Part shown: one piece after another, positions 9,523 to 18,003 of the stretch
Layout of the letters: every line of letters starts with the position of its first letter
Position numbering within the stretch: the stretch's first letter is position 1
Program-made: the position numbers and the translations under genes
The notes under the pieces: generated by a model
Database searches by the model: none
Told to the model about the DNA's origin: nothing
The model's input: the letters and a program-made list of their open reading frames with translations, nothing else
NCBI RefSeq assembly: GCF_030687395.1
Contig: NZ_CP117430.1
Span: forward strand, 124,001-188,000
DNA length: 64,000 nucleotides
DNA from: Pseudomonas wuhanensis
Lineage (GTDB): Bacteria > Pseudomonadota > Gammaproteobacteria > Pseudomonadales > Pseudomonadaceae
Reading direction: 5' to 3'

Positions 9523-12500
9523 ATTCCACCCTGAGCATTCTGATCCCCGGCTATGACATCGACGGCGAGATCGGCGAAGGCGCCATGGCCAGCGTTTACC
9601 TGGCGACCCAGCGCTCGCTGGAGCGCAAGGTGGCGCTGAAGGTCATGGCCGCGGCGCTGGCGGCCGACCCGAGTTTCTGCGAGCGCTTCCTGCGCGAAGG
9701 TAAAACCCTGGCGCGCCTGTCTCACCCGCATACGGTCACCATCCATGACATTGGCCATGTCGGTGAGCTGTATTACATGGCCATGGAATTTCTGCCCAAC
9801 GGCACGCTCAAGGAGCGCATCGCCGCGGGCCTGACGCCGGAACAGGGCCTGATCTATATCCGCCAGATCGCCTCGGCCCTGGGCTACGCCCATGGGTTGG
9901 GGCTGGTTCATCGCGACGTCAAACCGGCGAACATTCTGTTCCGTGCCGATGGCACGGCGGTGCTCTCGGACTTCGGCATCGCCAAGTCCATGGACGACCG
10001 CACCCAGTTCACCCAGGCCGGTTTCGCCGTCGGTACTCCCAGCTACATGAGCCCGGAACAGGCGCGCGGCCAGGATATTGATGGTCGGGCCGATCTGTAT
10101 GCCCTGGGCGTGGTGCTCTACGAAATCCTCGTTGGCAAACTGCCGTATACCGGCAACGACGCACTCTCCACGGCCCTGGCGCATTTGACCGAACCGTTGC
10201 CGGAGCTGCCGGTGCACCACGGTCGTTATCAAGAGGTGCTGCGCAAGCTGTTGGCCAAGGATCCGGTCGAGCGTTTCCCGGACGCCAAGGCGCTGTTGCA
10301 GGCGCTGGATAATCTGCCTCGGGAGTCGGTTGACGCGACCACGATCCGGCCATTGCCAATTCCGGTATCGCCGATTGCGGTGAGCAATGACCTGGCGGGA
10401 CTGACGCCGGTGTCCATCGATATACCGACCGGCCCCGCGCAGCCACAACCGCGACCCAATCCTGTTGCGCCGACGGTGAAGCCGACGCCGCAATCCCCAG
10501 CCTCGGAGCAGCGCAAGGGGCCGATGTTCGCGCTTGCCGCCGTCGCGGTAGCCGTGGTGCTGGCCTTGGGCGGCGCGGGTTATTGGTGGCTGTCGGGTGA
10601 CGTCGAAGCGGACGCCAAGACGCCAGTGGTTTCAGTGCCTCCGGTCAAAACACCGCCGCCAACCGTGGCGCCACCGGTGAACCCCCCTGTGGCGACAGAA
10701 GTCGATAATGGTCAGCGTCCACTGCTGATGGCCGGCAAAAAAACCTTGTTCCAGCGAGTACTCAGCAAGCCGGGGGCGAAATTCGCCAGCGACCCTGGGG
10801 GCACACCCGACAAGGCCTTGCCGGCGTTTTCCGTGCTTTACGTCTATCAGCGAAAAGAGGTTGATGGCAGCCCTTGGCTGCGCGTCGGCGCCGCCACCGA
10901 CGGGCGCAGTGACGGCTGGTTGCCGGCCGCGCAAGTCAGCGACTGGAAGCAAAGCCTGGTACTTAAATTCACCGAACGCTCCGGCCGTGCGCCGGTGATG
11001 TTCCTGCGTCAGCCCGGTGATGTGGAGAAGCTGCTGGCAGATCCGTCGACGGCAAAAAACCAGCTGCTCAAGGCCCAGCAGAATCGCGAAGACAACCAGC
11101 AGGTACTGGCTCTGGAACCGGCCGCCAGTGCAGTGCCGCAGAATCAGTTTTACCTGTTGCCGATTTTCGATTCGCGCGAGAGCTTCGATGAGAACGGTCA
11201 GTCGGTGCAGTTGCTGAACGTGGCGTCCATCGACCCCGGTGATGCTCCGAAGGCCGCTGCCAGCAACACGCCAATCACTACCGCTAGCGCCGACGCGTTC
11301 CGCACCGCCGTGGTGTTGGTCGTTGACACCACCGTGTCCATGCAACCCTACATCGATCAGGTCCGCGACGTCGTACACGAACTGCAAACCCGCATCGCCG
11401 AGCGCGGCGAGATGGACAGTGTCAGCTTCGGCCTGGTGGGGTTTCGCAGCAGCACCCAGAAAACCCCGGGCCTGGAATACGTCGCCAAAACCCTGATCAC
11501 CCTCGAACAAGGACGCGATCCACAGCGCTTCATGGACCTAGCGCGGCAGGTCAAGGCGTCCACGGTTTCCAGCCATTCGTTCAACGAGGATGCGTTTGCC
11601 GGTGTGATGGAAGCGGTCGAGGGCATGGACTGGTCCGGCTATGGCGGGCGCGTGATCCTGTTAGTCACCGATGCCGGTGCCTTGCGCAAGAACGACCCAT
11701 ATGCCGCCACGCAAATGAACGAAGCCGAAGTGCGCCAAGCCGCGCTGGGCAAGCAGATCAAGATTTACGCCTTGCACCTGCTCAGCGATGCCGGCAAGAA
11801 AACCCATGGCGGTGCGCAAAGCCAGTATCGCACCCTCACCGCCGACGCCAACCCGCAGATCGGCGACCTGTACATTCCGGTGCCGGGCGCCGATGTGCGC
11901 AAGTTCGGTGAGCGGGTGGACGAGATCGGTTCGGTGTTTGCCGACCTGGTGCATCAGGTGCGTGGCAACAAGCCGCAAACCGTGCCGCTGCTGAGCGCCG
12001 CGCCGAGCCTGAGCGATAAATCGGCAGCCGTCGGCTACGCGATGCACATGGATTTCCTGGGGCGTAAAGCCGCCAGCCAGGCGCCGCAACTGGTCAGCGC
12101 CTGGACCGCCGACCGCGACCTGACCAACCCGGCACTGCCGGCGTTTCAGGTCTGCGTGATGCTGACCAAGTTGCAGCTCAACGACTTGCAGCAATCGCTG
12201 AAACTGATCGTCGATGCGGCTCGCAAGACACAGACCTCACCGAAGAATTTCTTCCAGGAAATCGCCAGCGCCAGTGCCTACATGAGCCGCGATCCCTCGG
12301 CCTTGCGCAAGGGCGGCAACCTGGCCGATGGCGGGGTTCTGGGTGAGTACCTGGAAGGGCTGCCCTACCGCAGCAAGTCGCTGAACATGACCCAGGATTT
12401 GTGGCTTTCGTTGAGCGTGGCCGAGCAGGAGGACTTTATCGACGAGCTGGATTCGAAGATCCGCCTCTACGAAACCTTCCACAACGACCTGGCCAACTGG

Positions 12501-12566
12501 GTGCGTTTCGGCGATGCCGAACCGGGTGATGCCTTGTACCGCGTTCCATTGTCGACGCTGCCGTGA
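9519..12566 (+). CDS. ppkA: T6SS Ser/Thr protein kinase PpkA with vWA domain
   Basis: Membrane-spanning kinase of the threonine phosphorylation pathway that activates H1-type T6SS by phosphorylating Fha. The 1015-aa protein has an N-terminal Hanks-type kinase domain (about 10-270): glycine loop GEGAMASVY, catalytic Lys41, HRDVKPAN with Asp133, SDFGIAKS and GTPSYMSPEQ. A Pro-rich linker leads to one membrane helix (about 335-357) and a large C-terminal part. That part contains an SH3-like stretch (about 405-480) and a von Willebrand A domain with a MIDAS-type DTTVS starting at Asp603. This matches the PpkA layout in HSI-I. Its stop overlaps the tagT start. Confidence 0.95.
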   Translation: MNSTLSILIPGYDIDGEIGEGAMASVYLATQRSLERKVALKVMAAALAADPSFCERFLREGKTLARLSHPHTVTIHDIGHVGELYYMAMEFLPNGTLKERIAAGLTPEQGLIYIRQIASALGYAHGLGLVHRDVKPANILFRADGTAVLSDFGIAKSMDDRTQFTQAGFAVGTPSYMSPEQARGQDIDGRADLYALGVVLYEILVGKLPYTGNDALSTALAHLTEPLPELPVHHGRYQEVLRKLLAKDPVERFPDAKALLQALDNLPRESVDATTIRPLPIPVSPIAVSNDLAGLTPVSIDIPTGPAQPQPRPNPVAPTVKPTPQSPASEQRKGPMFALAAVAVAVVLALGGAGYWWLSGDVEADAKTPVVSVPPVKTPPPTVAPPVNPPVATEVDNGQRPLLMAGKKTLFQRVLSKPGAKFASDPGGTPDKALPAFSVLYVYQRKEVDGSPWLRVGAATDGRSDGWLPAAQVSDWKQSLVLKFTERSGRAPVMFLRQPGDVEKLLADPSTAKNQLLKAQQNREDNQQVLALEPAASAVPQNQFYLLPIFDSRESFDENGQSVQLLNVASIDPGDAPKAAASNTPITTASADAFRTAVVLVVDTTVSMQPYIDQVRDVVHELQTRIAERGEMDSVSFGLVGFRSSTQKTPGLEYVAKTLITLEQGRDPQRFMDLARQVKASTVSSHSFNEDAFAGVMEAVEGMDWSGYGGRVILLVTDAGALRKNDPYAATQMNEAEVRQAALGKQIKIYALHLLSDAGKKTHGGAQSQYRTLTADANPQIGDLYIPVPGADVRKFGERVDEIGSVFADLVHQVRGNKPQTVPLLSAAPSLSDKSAAVGYAMHMDFLGRKAASQAPQLVSAWTADRDLTNPALPAFQVCVMLTKLQLNDLQQSLKLIVDAARKTQTSPKNFFQEIASASAYMSRDPSALRKGGNLADGGVLGEYLEGLPYRSKSLNMTQDLWLSLSVAEQEDFIDELDSKIRLYETFHNDLANWVRFGDAEPGDALYRVPLSTLP

Positions 12567-13282
12567 TGCTGAACATGAACGCAGTGCACAAAAACCGGGG
12601 CGTCGGCAGCCAGCGCTACAGCCTGGTGATTCCACGGTTGCAACTGCGTGCCGGTGAACAACTGGCGGTGGTCGGTCCCAGTGGCTGCGGCAAAAGCACG
12701 TTGCTCGATTTGCTGGCGCTGGTGCTGGCGCCGGATCAGGCCGGGCAGTTTGATTTTGCGCCCGGCCAAACCAGGACGGACATTAGCGGGCTGTGGCGCG
12801 CTGATGCGCAAAGTGCCTTGGCGGACCTGCGCCGCCGGCACTTGGGCTACGTGCTGCAAACCGGTGGCCTGCTGGATTTTCTGGACGTGCGCGGCAATAT
12901 CGACTTGTCGCGCCAACTGCTTGGTTTGAAGGACGACGGCAGCGTGGATCGCCTGGCCGGGGCGTTGGATATCGCCGATCAATTGGGCAAAAAGCCGGGT
13001 GATTTGTCCGTCGGCCAACGACAGCGGGTGAGTTGCGCCCGCGCCCTGGCCCATGGGCCGCATCTGCTGCTGGCCGATGAACCGACCGCCGCCCTCGATC
13101 CGCTGAACGCGGAACGCGTGATGCAGTTGCTGGTGACCCAGGCCCGCGAACACGGCGTGTGCTGCGTCGTTGCCACACACGATGAGTCACTGGCCCGCGC
13201 CAGCGGTTTGCAGGTGCGGCGCATCAGTTGTCATCGCGACGTCGATGGCGGTGTCACCGCCATCCTCGGGGAGGCCTGCTGA
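12563..13282 (+). CDS. tagT: ABC transporter ATP-binding protein TagT
   Basis: ATPase subunit of the TagQRST envelope-sensing module upstream of PpkA. The 239-aa protein has Walker A GPSGCGKST at about 38-46, the ABC signature LSVGQRQR at about 148, Walker B LLLADEP with TAALD after it, and a THDE switch histidine. It resembles LolD/MacB-type ATPases, matching its permease partner tagS. Translation probably begins at GTG 12563, which overlaps the ppkA stop, or at the adjacent ATG 12566. TagS follows with a 1-nt overlap. Confidence 0.92.
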   Translation: MMLNMNAVHKNRGVGSQRYSLVIPRLQLRAGEQLAVVGPSGCGKSTLLDLLALVLAPDQAGQFDFAPGQTRTDISGLWRADAQSALADLRRRHLGYVLQTGGLLDFLDVRGNIDLSRQLLGLKDDGSVDRLAGALDIADQLGKKPGDLSVGQRQRVSCARALAHGPHLLLADEPTAALDPLNAERVMQLLVTQAREHGVCCVVATHDESLARASGLQVRRISCHRDVDGGVTAILGEAC

Positions 13283-14478
13283 TGCGCAGCGCGCTGGTGG
13301 CTTCCCTGGCCTGGCAGGATTACCGCAACGATGCGTGGCTGTCGGCCTGTTCGGTGCTGGCGCTGGTGGCGGTGGTCGCACCGCTGCTGGTGTTGTTCGG
13401 CTTGAAATTCGGCCTGGTCAGCAGTTTGACCGAGCGCCTGGAAAATGACCCGGCCACCCGGGAAATCATTCCTCTGGGTGGCGGCCGGTTCAGTGCTGCG
13501 TTTATCGAACAATTGAGCCGGCGCGGCGACGTGGCTTTCGCCTTGCCGCGCACCCGGCAGATTGCCGCGACGGCGGATCTGACCACTGACGCGTCGACGG
13601 TGACCGTCGAAATGATCCCCACCGCCGCCAACGACCCCTTGCTCGGCAGTCTATCGGTGCCCCAAGGGTTGGATCAGGTGCTGCTCAGCCAGACCGCCGC
13701 CGAAAAGCTCGGGGCCAAGGCCGGTGATTGGCTGGAGGCCAGTTTCGGCCGGCAAGTGGCCGGTCGTGGCGAGGCGCAGCGCACTCGCGTCCAGGTGCTG
13801 CACGTTCTGCCGCTGGAAGCCTTCGCCCGGGACGGATTGTTCGCGTCATTGGCGTTACTGGAAGCGGCTGAAGATTATCGGGACGGTCGCGCCGTGCCAG
13901 CGTTCGGTTGGCCAGGTGATGCGGTGGGTGTGACGGAGCAGCGGGTGTATCCGGCGTTTCGTCTGTACGCCCGCAGCCTCAAGGATGTCGAGCCGCTGCG
14001 TCAGTACTTCGCTGCACAGAATCTGCTGGTCTCGACCCAGGCCCAAACCATCGCCCAGGTGCAATCGCTGAGCCGCAACCTGTCGATCGTGTTCTGGATC
14101 ATCGCCGGATTGGCCCTGGCGGGAGCGTTCGCGGCGATTTTTGCCGGCGCGCTGGCGGCAGTCGAGCGCAAGCGCCGAGAGTTGTCGGTGTTGCGCCTGC
14201 TGGGGTTTTCCACGGCAGCGTTGCTTTTGTTTGTGGTGGTGCAGGCGCTGTACAGCGCCGGCCTTGCCGCCCTGTTGAGTGCCGGGCTGTATGGCCTGGC
14301 GCAATCGGGCCTGAACCATTTATTTGCGCAGATGCCGGGCGAGTACGCCAGCCATCTGCTGGCGCGTCACTACGCGTTGGCCCTGGCGGCCGTGCTCGGC
14401 GTCAGCGCCGTGGCGGCAGTCTGTGGTGGCTGGCGAGTGGCGCGTATCCAGGCGTGTGAAGGAATCCGAGATGTATAA
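13282..14478 (+). CDS. tagS: ABC transporter permease TagS
   Basis: FtsX/MacB-like inner-membrane permease of 398 aa that partners TagT. One N-terminal membrane helix (about 20-45) is followed by a periplasmic domain of about 220 residues and three C-terminal helices (NLSIVFWIIAGLALAGAFAA, TAALLLFVVVQALYSAGLAAL, YALALAAVLGVSAVAAVCGG). The cytoplasmic loop between them has the RKRRELSVLRLLGF motif of this permease family. The ATG overlaps the tagT stop by one base, so the 54 nt of open frame upstream are not used. Confidence 0.9.
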   Translation: MRSALVASLAWQDYRNDAWLSACSVLALVAVVAPLLVLFGLKFGLVSSLTERLENDPATREIIPLGGGRFSAAFIEQLSRRGDVAFALPRTRQIAATADLTTDASTVTVEMIPTAANDPLLGSLSVPQGLDQVLLSQTAAEKLGAKAGDWLEASFGRQVAGRGEAQRTRVQVLHVLPLEAFARDGLFASLALLEAAEDYRDGRAVPAFGWPGDAVGVTEQRVYPAFRLYARSLKDVEPLRQYFAAQNLLVSTQAQTIAQVQSLSRNLSIVFWIIAGLALAGAFAAIFAGALAAVERKRRELSVLRLLGFSTAALLLFVVVQALYSAGLAALLSAGLYGLAQSGLNHLFAQMPGEYASHLLARHYALALAAVLGVSAVAAVCGGWRVARIQACEGIRDV

Positions 14479-16198
14479 GTTACTGGGCGCCGCCGTGGCG
14501 CTGAGCCTGGCCAGCATGGTCTGGGCTGATGAAAGCACCGACAAACTGGACAACCCCAAGCCGTTGCCCGATGACGTCAGCCTGCCGCTGCCGTGCGAAG
14601 GGCAGATGGTGTTCCGTTACGTCTACATCCTGGCGCAGGGCACTCTGGACGATCGCGAGATCAGCCTTGGCTATCCATTCAGCGAGGGCGAGGCCGGTTA
14701 TCAGCAGTCGTTCATCTCCGGTTACCGCCGGGACTTTATCAACGGCCAGTTCACCCTCAAGGATCTGCCCAAGGATTGGGGCAAGACCCTCACGCCGTTG
14801 ATGCCCAAGACTGACAACAAGACCCCGCTCAAACCGATGCTCTATTTCATCGGCAAATACGAAGTCACCGCCCGCCAATACGCCCAGGTCATGGCCCAGG
14901 CGCAATCGTTGGCCAGCGGCGAGCCGGCACCGGCCTGCGAGGCATTGCAAGCCGAGGCGCCGCAAGGCATGGCCGGGCGTTTGCCCAAGGTGAAATTGTC
15001 GCGATTCGAGGCCGAACGCTTCTCGGCGGTGTATAGCGCCTGGCTGATGAAAAACCACAAGGACCTGCTACCGGTGAGCGGTCGTGGCACCTCGGCGGAA
15101 GAGGGCGGGCTGGGTTTTGTGCGCTTGCCGACCGAGGTCGAATGGGAATTTGCTGCCCGTGGCGGGCAGGCCATTAGCCGTCAGGACCTGGAAGGGCGCC
15201 TGTTTCCCCGGCGCCTGGAAGGCAGCGAAAGCGACGGGCCACTGGCGGACTGGGCGGTCTTCAACCAAGTCGCCGGCGGCACTGGCCAAGCTGCGCGGCT
15301 GATGCCGATCGGTACCAAACTGCCAAACCCCATCGGCCTGTTCGACGTGATCGGCAACGCCGCCGAGATGGTCCAGGAGTCCTTCCAGCTCGTGCATGCC
15401 GGACGCCGCCAAGGCACCTACGGCGGCTTCGTGGTCAAGGGCGGCAACTACCTTGAAGGCGAGGGCACCTTATTCACCGGGATGCGTCGCGAGTACCCGC
15501 TGTTCGCCGCCGACGGCACCGAGCAAAACAACGAAACCACCGGGTTCCGGGTCGCAATTGGCGCGTTGTCGGCGCCACGTTCGCGCTACAAGGAACTGTT
15601 TGCCCAATGGCAGAAAGAAGGCCGGCTGGCTTCGCTGACCGATGCCATCGACGACGCCCAGGACCCGACCAAACGCCTGGACAGCATCATTGCTGCCAGC
15701 GTCGATCCGCGCCTGCAAGCCGAGTTGGGGCTGGTCAACGAAGAGCTCAAGCGCAACGTCTCGCTCATCGCCCAGCAGCGCGAGGAAGCGGCCGGCAACC
15801 TGATCCAGTCGGCGGCCCTGGTGGCCGAGACCGTCAACAACTACAACATTCGCCTGACCAATTTGCAGAAGAGTCGCCAGCAGGCCCTGGACGCCAAGGA
15901 CGAGGCCAGCGCCAAGCTGTTCGCTACCGCCATCGACAATGGCCGCAGCGCGCTGGACGGCGCGGTGGCGATCTACATCGACAACCTGGCAACCGGCACG
16001 CGCTACACCGATGCCGTGATCCAGGCGCAGTTTCAACGCATCAAGGAAGAGTTGGAGCGCAAGCCGGTACTGGGCAAGAGCCTGGTAACGCGCGCAACGT
16101 TATTCGTTCGCCATGTCGGTGATTATCGTCAGCAACGACGAGCCGACCCGGCGGCGATATTGAAGGAATTGCTCGCATCGAACGCCCAGCGGTCTTGA
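14471..16198 (+). CDS. tagR: TagR, FGE-sulfatase-domain periplasmic activator
   Basis: Periplasmic activator of PpkA in the TagQRST pathway. The 575-aa protein has a signal peptide ending near VWA-DE (residue 20) and a formylglycine-generating-enzyme/sulfatase-modifying-factor-like domain (about 115-365), including FVRLPTEVEWEFAARGG, LFDVIGNAAEMVQE, VVKGGNY and GFRVAIG. A helical C-terminal extension follows. The fold is probably used for protein interaction here rather than catalysis, as proposed for TagR1. The start at 14471 overlaps tagS by 8 nt; the open frame further upstream is a shadow. Confidence 0.92.
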   Translation: MYKLLGAAVALSLASMVWADESTDKLDNPKPLPDDVSLPLPCEGQMVFRYVYILAQGTLDDREISLGYPFSEGEAGYQQSFISGYRRDFINGQFTLKDLPKDWGKTLTPLMPKTDNKTPLKPMLYFIGKYEVTARQYAQVMAQAQSLASGEPAPACEALQAEAPQGMAGRLPKVKLSRFEAERFSAVYSAWLMKNHKDLLPVSGRGTSAEEGGLGFVRLPTEVEWEFAARGGQAISRQDLEGRLFPRRLEGSESDGPLADWAVFNQVAGGTGQAARLMPIGTKLPNPIGLFDVIGNAAEMVQESFQLVHAGRRQGTYGGFVVKGGNYLEGEGTLFTGMRREYPLFAADGTEQNNETTGFRVAIGALSAPRSRYKELFAQWQKEGRLASLTDAIDDAQDPTKRLDSIIAASVDPRLQAELGLVNEELKRNVSLIAQQREEAAGNLIQSAALVAETVNNYNIRLTNLQKSRQQALDAKDEASAKLFATAIDNGRSALDGAVAIYIDNLATGTRYTDAVIQAQFQRIKEELERKPVLGKSLVTRATLFVRHVGDYRQQRRADPAAILKELLASNAQRS

Positions 16199-16282
16199 TC
16201 GTTCGTTGTACAGCGAGCTTGGAAGGGACTCAGGCGGCGGTGGGCCGTGCTGAGCTGGTCAAACTTAAAAGAGAACACAACT

Positions 16283-17212
16283 ATGCTTTCCTCCCGTAAA
16301 CCTTTTGCTTCGCTTTCCAAGCGTCACTTGCTGCTGATGGCCGTCGGCTTCAGTACCGTACTGACCGGTTGCGCCACGTCGCCGACCTCCAAGGTCGCCT
16401 CGAGCACCAAGGTCGAGTACTACCCAAACTGCTACGAGCCAGTGCAGCACTTGCGTGCCACTGATTCGAACATGACCAAGTCGGTCGTCACCGGCGCGGC
16501 CGTCGGCGCTGTCGGCGGTGCACTGCTGGGCGCCTTGGTCGACTCCGAGAACCGTGGCCGCAACGCCGCCATCGGTGCAGCGGGCGGTGCCCTGGCGGGC
16601 GGCGCGACCGGCTACTACACCGAGCGCCAGAAGCAGATCGCTGATGATAACCAGCGCATCGCTTCCTACGCCTCCGACGTCAACAAAAGTGCCGCCGACA
16701 TCGACCGCAGCACCGCGTACGCCAAGACGTCGCAGCAGTGCTACCAGAACGCGTTCACCAAACTGGTCGCCGACCGCAAGGCCAAGACCGTCAATGACAC
16801 CGAAGGCCGCAAGCGCCTGGCAGAAATCGTCGCGGGCCTCAAAGAGTCCAACGACCTGATCGTCGCGGTTAACGGTAAAGCCAGCGAAGACCTGAACAAC
16901 TACACTCAGGCCTACGAAAAAGACCTGCAGCAAGTAGGTGTGCAGCGCACCGACGTGGTCACCGTTGCAACCGCCGACACCACGCCCGTCGTGGCGCCGA
17001 CCAAGAGCAAAAAAGCGGTGAAACCGGCGAAAAAACCGGTGCTGCCAACCGTGCCGAAAGAAGCGGTCACCACTGAAAAAACCCTGCAGACCGCACAAGC
17101 CAAACAGGCGGAAAGCAAGCAAGTGGCTAGCGCAGGCACCACTCAGGTCAACAGCATGTGCAAGAACCCGGACCTGGGCGACTGGGCACCGGTGCCTTGC
17201 CCGAATGTTTGA
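16283..17212 (+). CDS. tagQ: TagQ-like outer-membrane lipoprotein
   Basis: Lipoprotein of 309 aa occupying the tagQ position. The N-terminal MLSSRKPFASLSKRH segment leads into a hydrophobic helix and lipobox LTGC (Cys30). A glycine-zipper region (about 70-115, alternating GAAVGAVGG/GAAGGALAGG) follows, then a charged helical domain and a Lys/Pro/Ala-rich tail. TagQ in P. aeruginosa holds TagR at the outer membrane. I chose ATG 16283, preceded by AAAAGAGA, over an upstream in-frame ATG because only this start gives a normal lipoprotein signal. An 84-nt gap separates it from tagR, so it could have its own promoter, although none is convincing. Confidence 0.87.
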   Translation: MLSSRKPFASLSKRHLLLMAVGFSTVLTGCATSPTSKVASSTKVEYYPNCYEPVQHLRATDSNMTKSVVTGAAVGAVGGALLGALVDSENRGRNAAIGAAGGALAGGATGYYTERQKQIADDNQRIASYASDVNKSAADIDRSTAYAKTSQQCYQNAFTKLVADRKAKTVNDTEGRKRLAEIVAGLKESNDLIVAVNGKASEDLNNYTQAYEKDLQQVGVQRTDVVTVATADTTPVVAPTKSKKAVKPAKKPVLPTVPKEAVTTEKTLQTAQAKQAESKQVASAGTTQVNSMCKNPDLGDWAPVPCPNV

Positions 17213-17233
17213 TTGAGTTTTTTGTAGGGCTTT

Positions 17234-17264
17234 GATCATTCCCACGCGCTGCGTGGGAGTGATC
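17234..17264. terminator. REP-like palindrome at the end of the tag operon
   Basis: A 14-bp stem with a 3-nt loop begins 21 nt after the tagQ stop, built around TTCCCACGC / GCGTGGGAG. The core matches repetitive palindromes common in Pseudomonas intergenic DNA. No U-tract follows, so it may be a REP element that also limits read-through between the + strand tag operon and the - strand island. Confidence 0.65.
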
Positions 17265-17313
17265 TGTACTGGCTACGCCTTGGCGCTATGCGCCGCCATC
17301 GTATTTGCTCTCC

Positions 17314-17494
17314 TTGATTTGCGACACCGTCAGATTCTGGAAAATCCGATGATCGTGACTGAATTGCAAGTAGTGCAGCACAGGCACCAGGGTCAAGTGA
17401 TAACGGGTCAGGCGTATTCCAGATTCACTCGCGACCACGTTTTCTATTAGGCCATGAATACCTTCGCCGTTAAGCCCGAATTGGAGAAACTTGG
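17314..17494 (-). pseudogene. Decayed vgrG 5' fragment
   Basis: Read on the minus strand, this 181-bp stretch translates without a stop into a VgrG segment (FLQFGLNGEGIHG, then LTRYHLTLVPVLHYLQFSH and RIFQNLTVSQI). It matches residues about 49-115 of the intact vgrG at 23985-21958 at both DNA and protein level, but has no start and runs into unrelated sequence at both ends. It lies 4 nt beyond the end of the DUF2388 gene. It is best read as a recombination relic of a second vgrG copy. Confidence 0.85.
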
Positions 17495-17498
17495 TTGT

Positions 17499-17864
17499 TC
17501 ATCCATAGGAAGCTAACACCCTGTGGGCAAACTCTTTCTTGCTTGGCTGAATATCAGCGTGCTGCTCCAAATGCGCGCGCCATGCAGATTCAAGCATGGG
17601 GCCATCAAGATCGCCGTCGGTAGCGAGATAGGCGGCGGCATCGTCTTTCACTGCCTGAATGTAGAGTTTGGAGAAACCATCCTTGATGTCGTTCGTTGTC
17701 GTAATAAACGGTCCGACCGTTGTGATGAGCAACCCGTATCCAGTGAATGACGAGGGGGTATAAGTAGGCTCAGCCCGAACAGAGTCGCTACCTACGAGTA
17801 TGATCATGGCCCCACATAAGCTCCCGAAGGCCAGAGTCCATTTTTTATTGCGCCGAGTAGTCAT
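17499..17864 (-). CDS. DUF2388-like exported protein
   Basis: Small exported protein of 121 aa. From ATG 17864 it has a signal peptide (basic MTTRRNKKW, hydrophobic core, cleavage near VRA-EP) followed by a region resembling Pseudomonas DUF2388 proteins: a Ser/Thr-rich start, then KDDAAAYLATDGDLDGPMLE. The frame is open to 18020, but the upstream part has no signal sequence and would overlap the lipase gene. It is the last gene of island I, 139 nt after the lipase. It could be a second periplasmic protector against the lipase, or an unrelated resident gene; the sequence does not decide. Confidence 0.7.
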   Translation of the reverse strand: MTTRRNKKWTLAFGSLCGAMIILVGSDSVRAEPTYTPSSFTGYGLLITTVGPFITTTNDIKDGFSKLYIQAVKDDAAAYLATDGDLDGPMLESAWRAHLEQHADIQPSKKEFAHRVLASYG

Positions 17865-18003
17865 GATCTGGTTGAACTCCCTGTCTGTGGCCGCCCAAAG
17901 CGTGAGCGCGCTGCCATAAGCGACGTGCCGCATCGACTCAACATTGAGAGTGCTTGTGTTTAAGTGGCGGCAACGTTGGCACTTTTGTTGATTCGGGCAA
18001 GGG

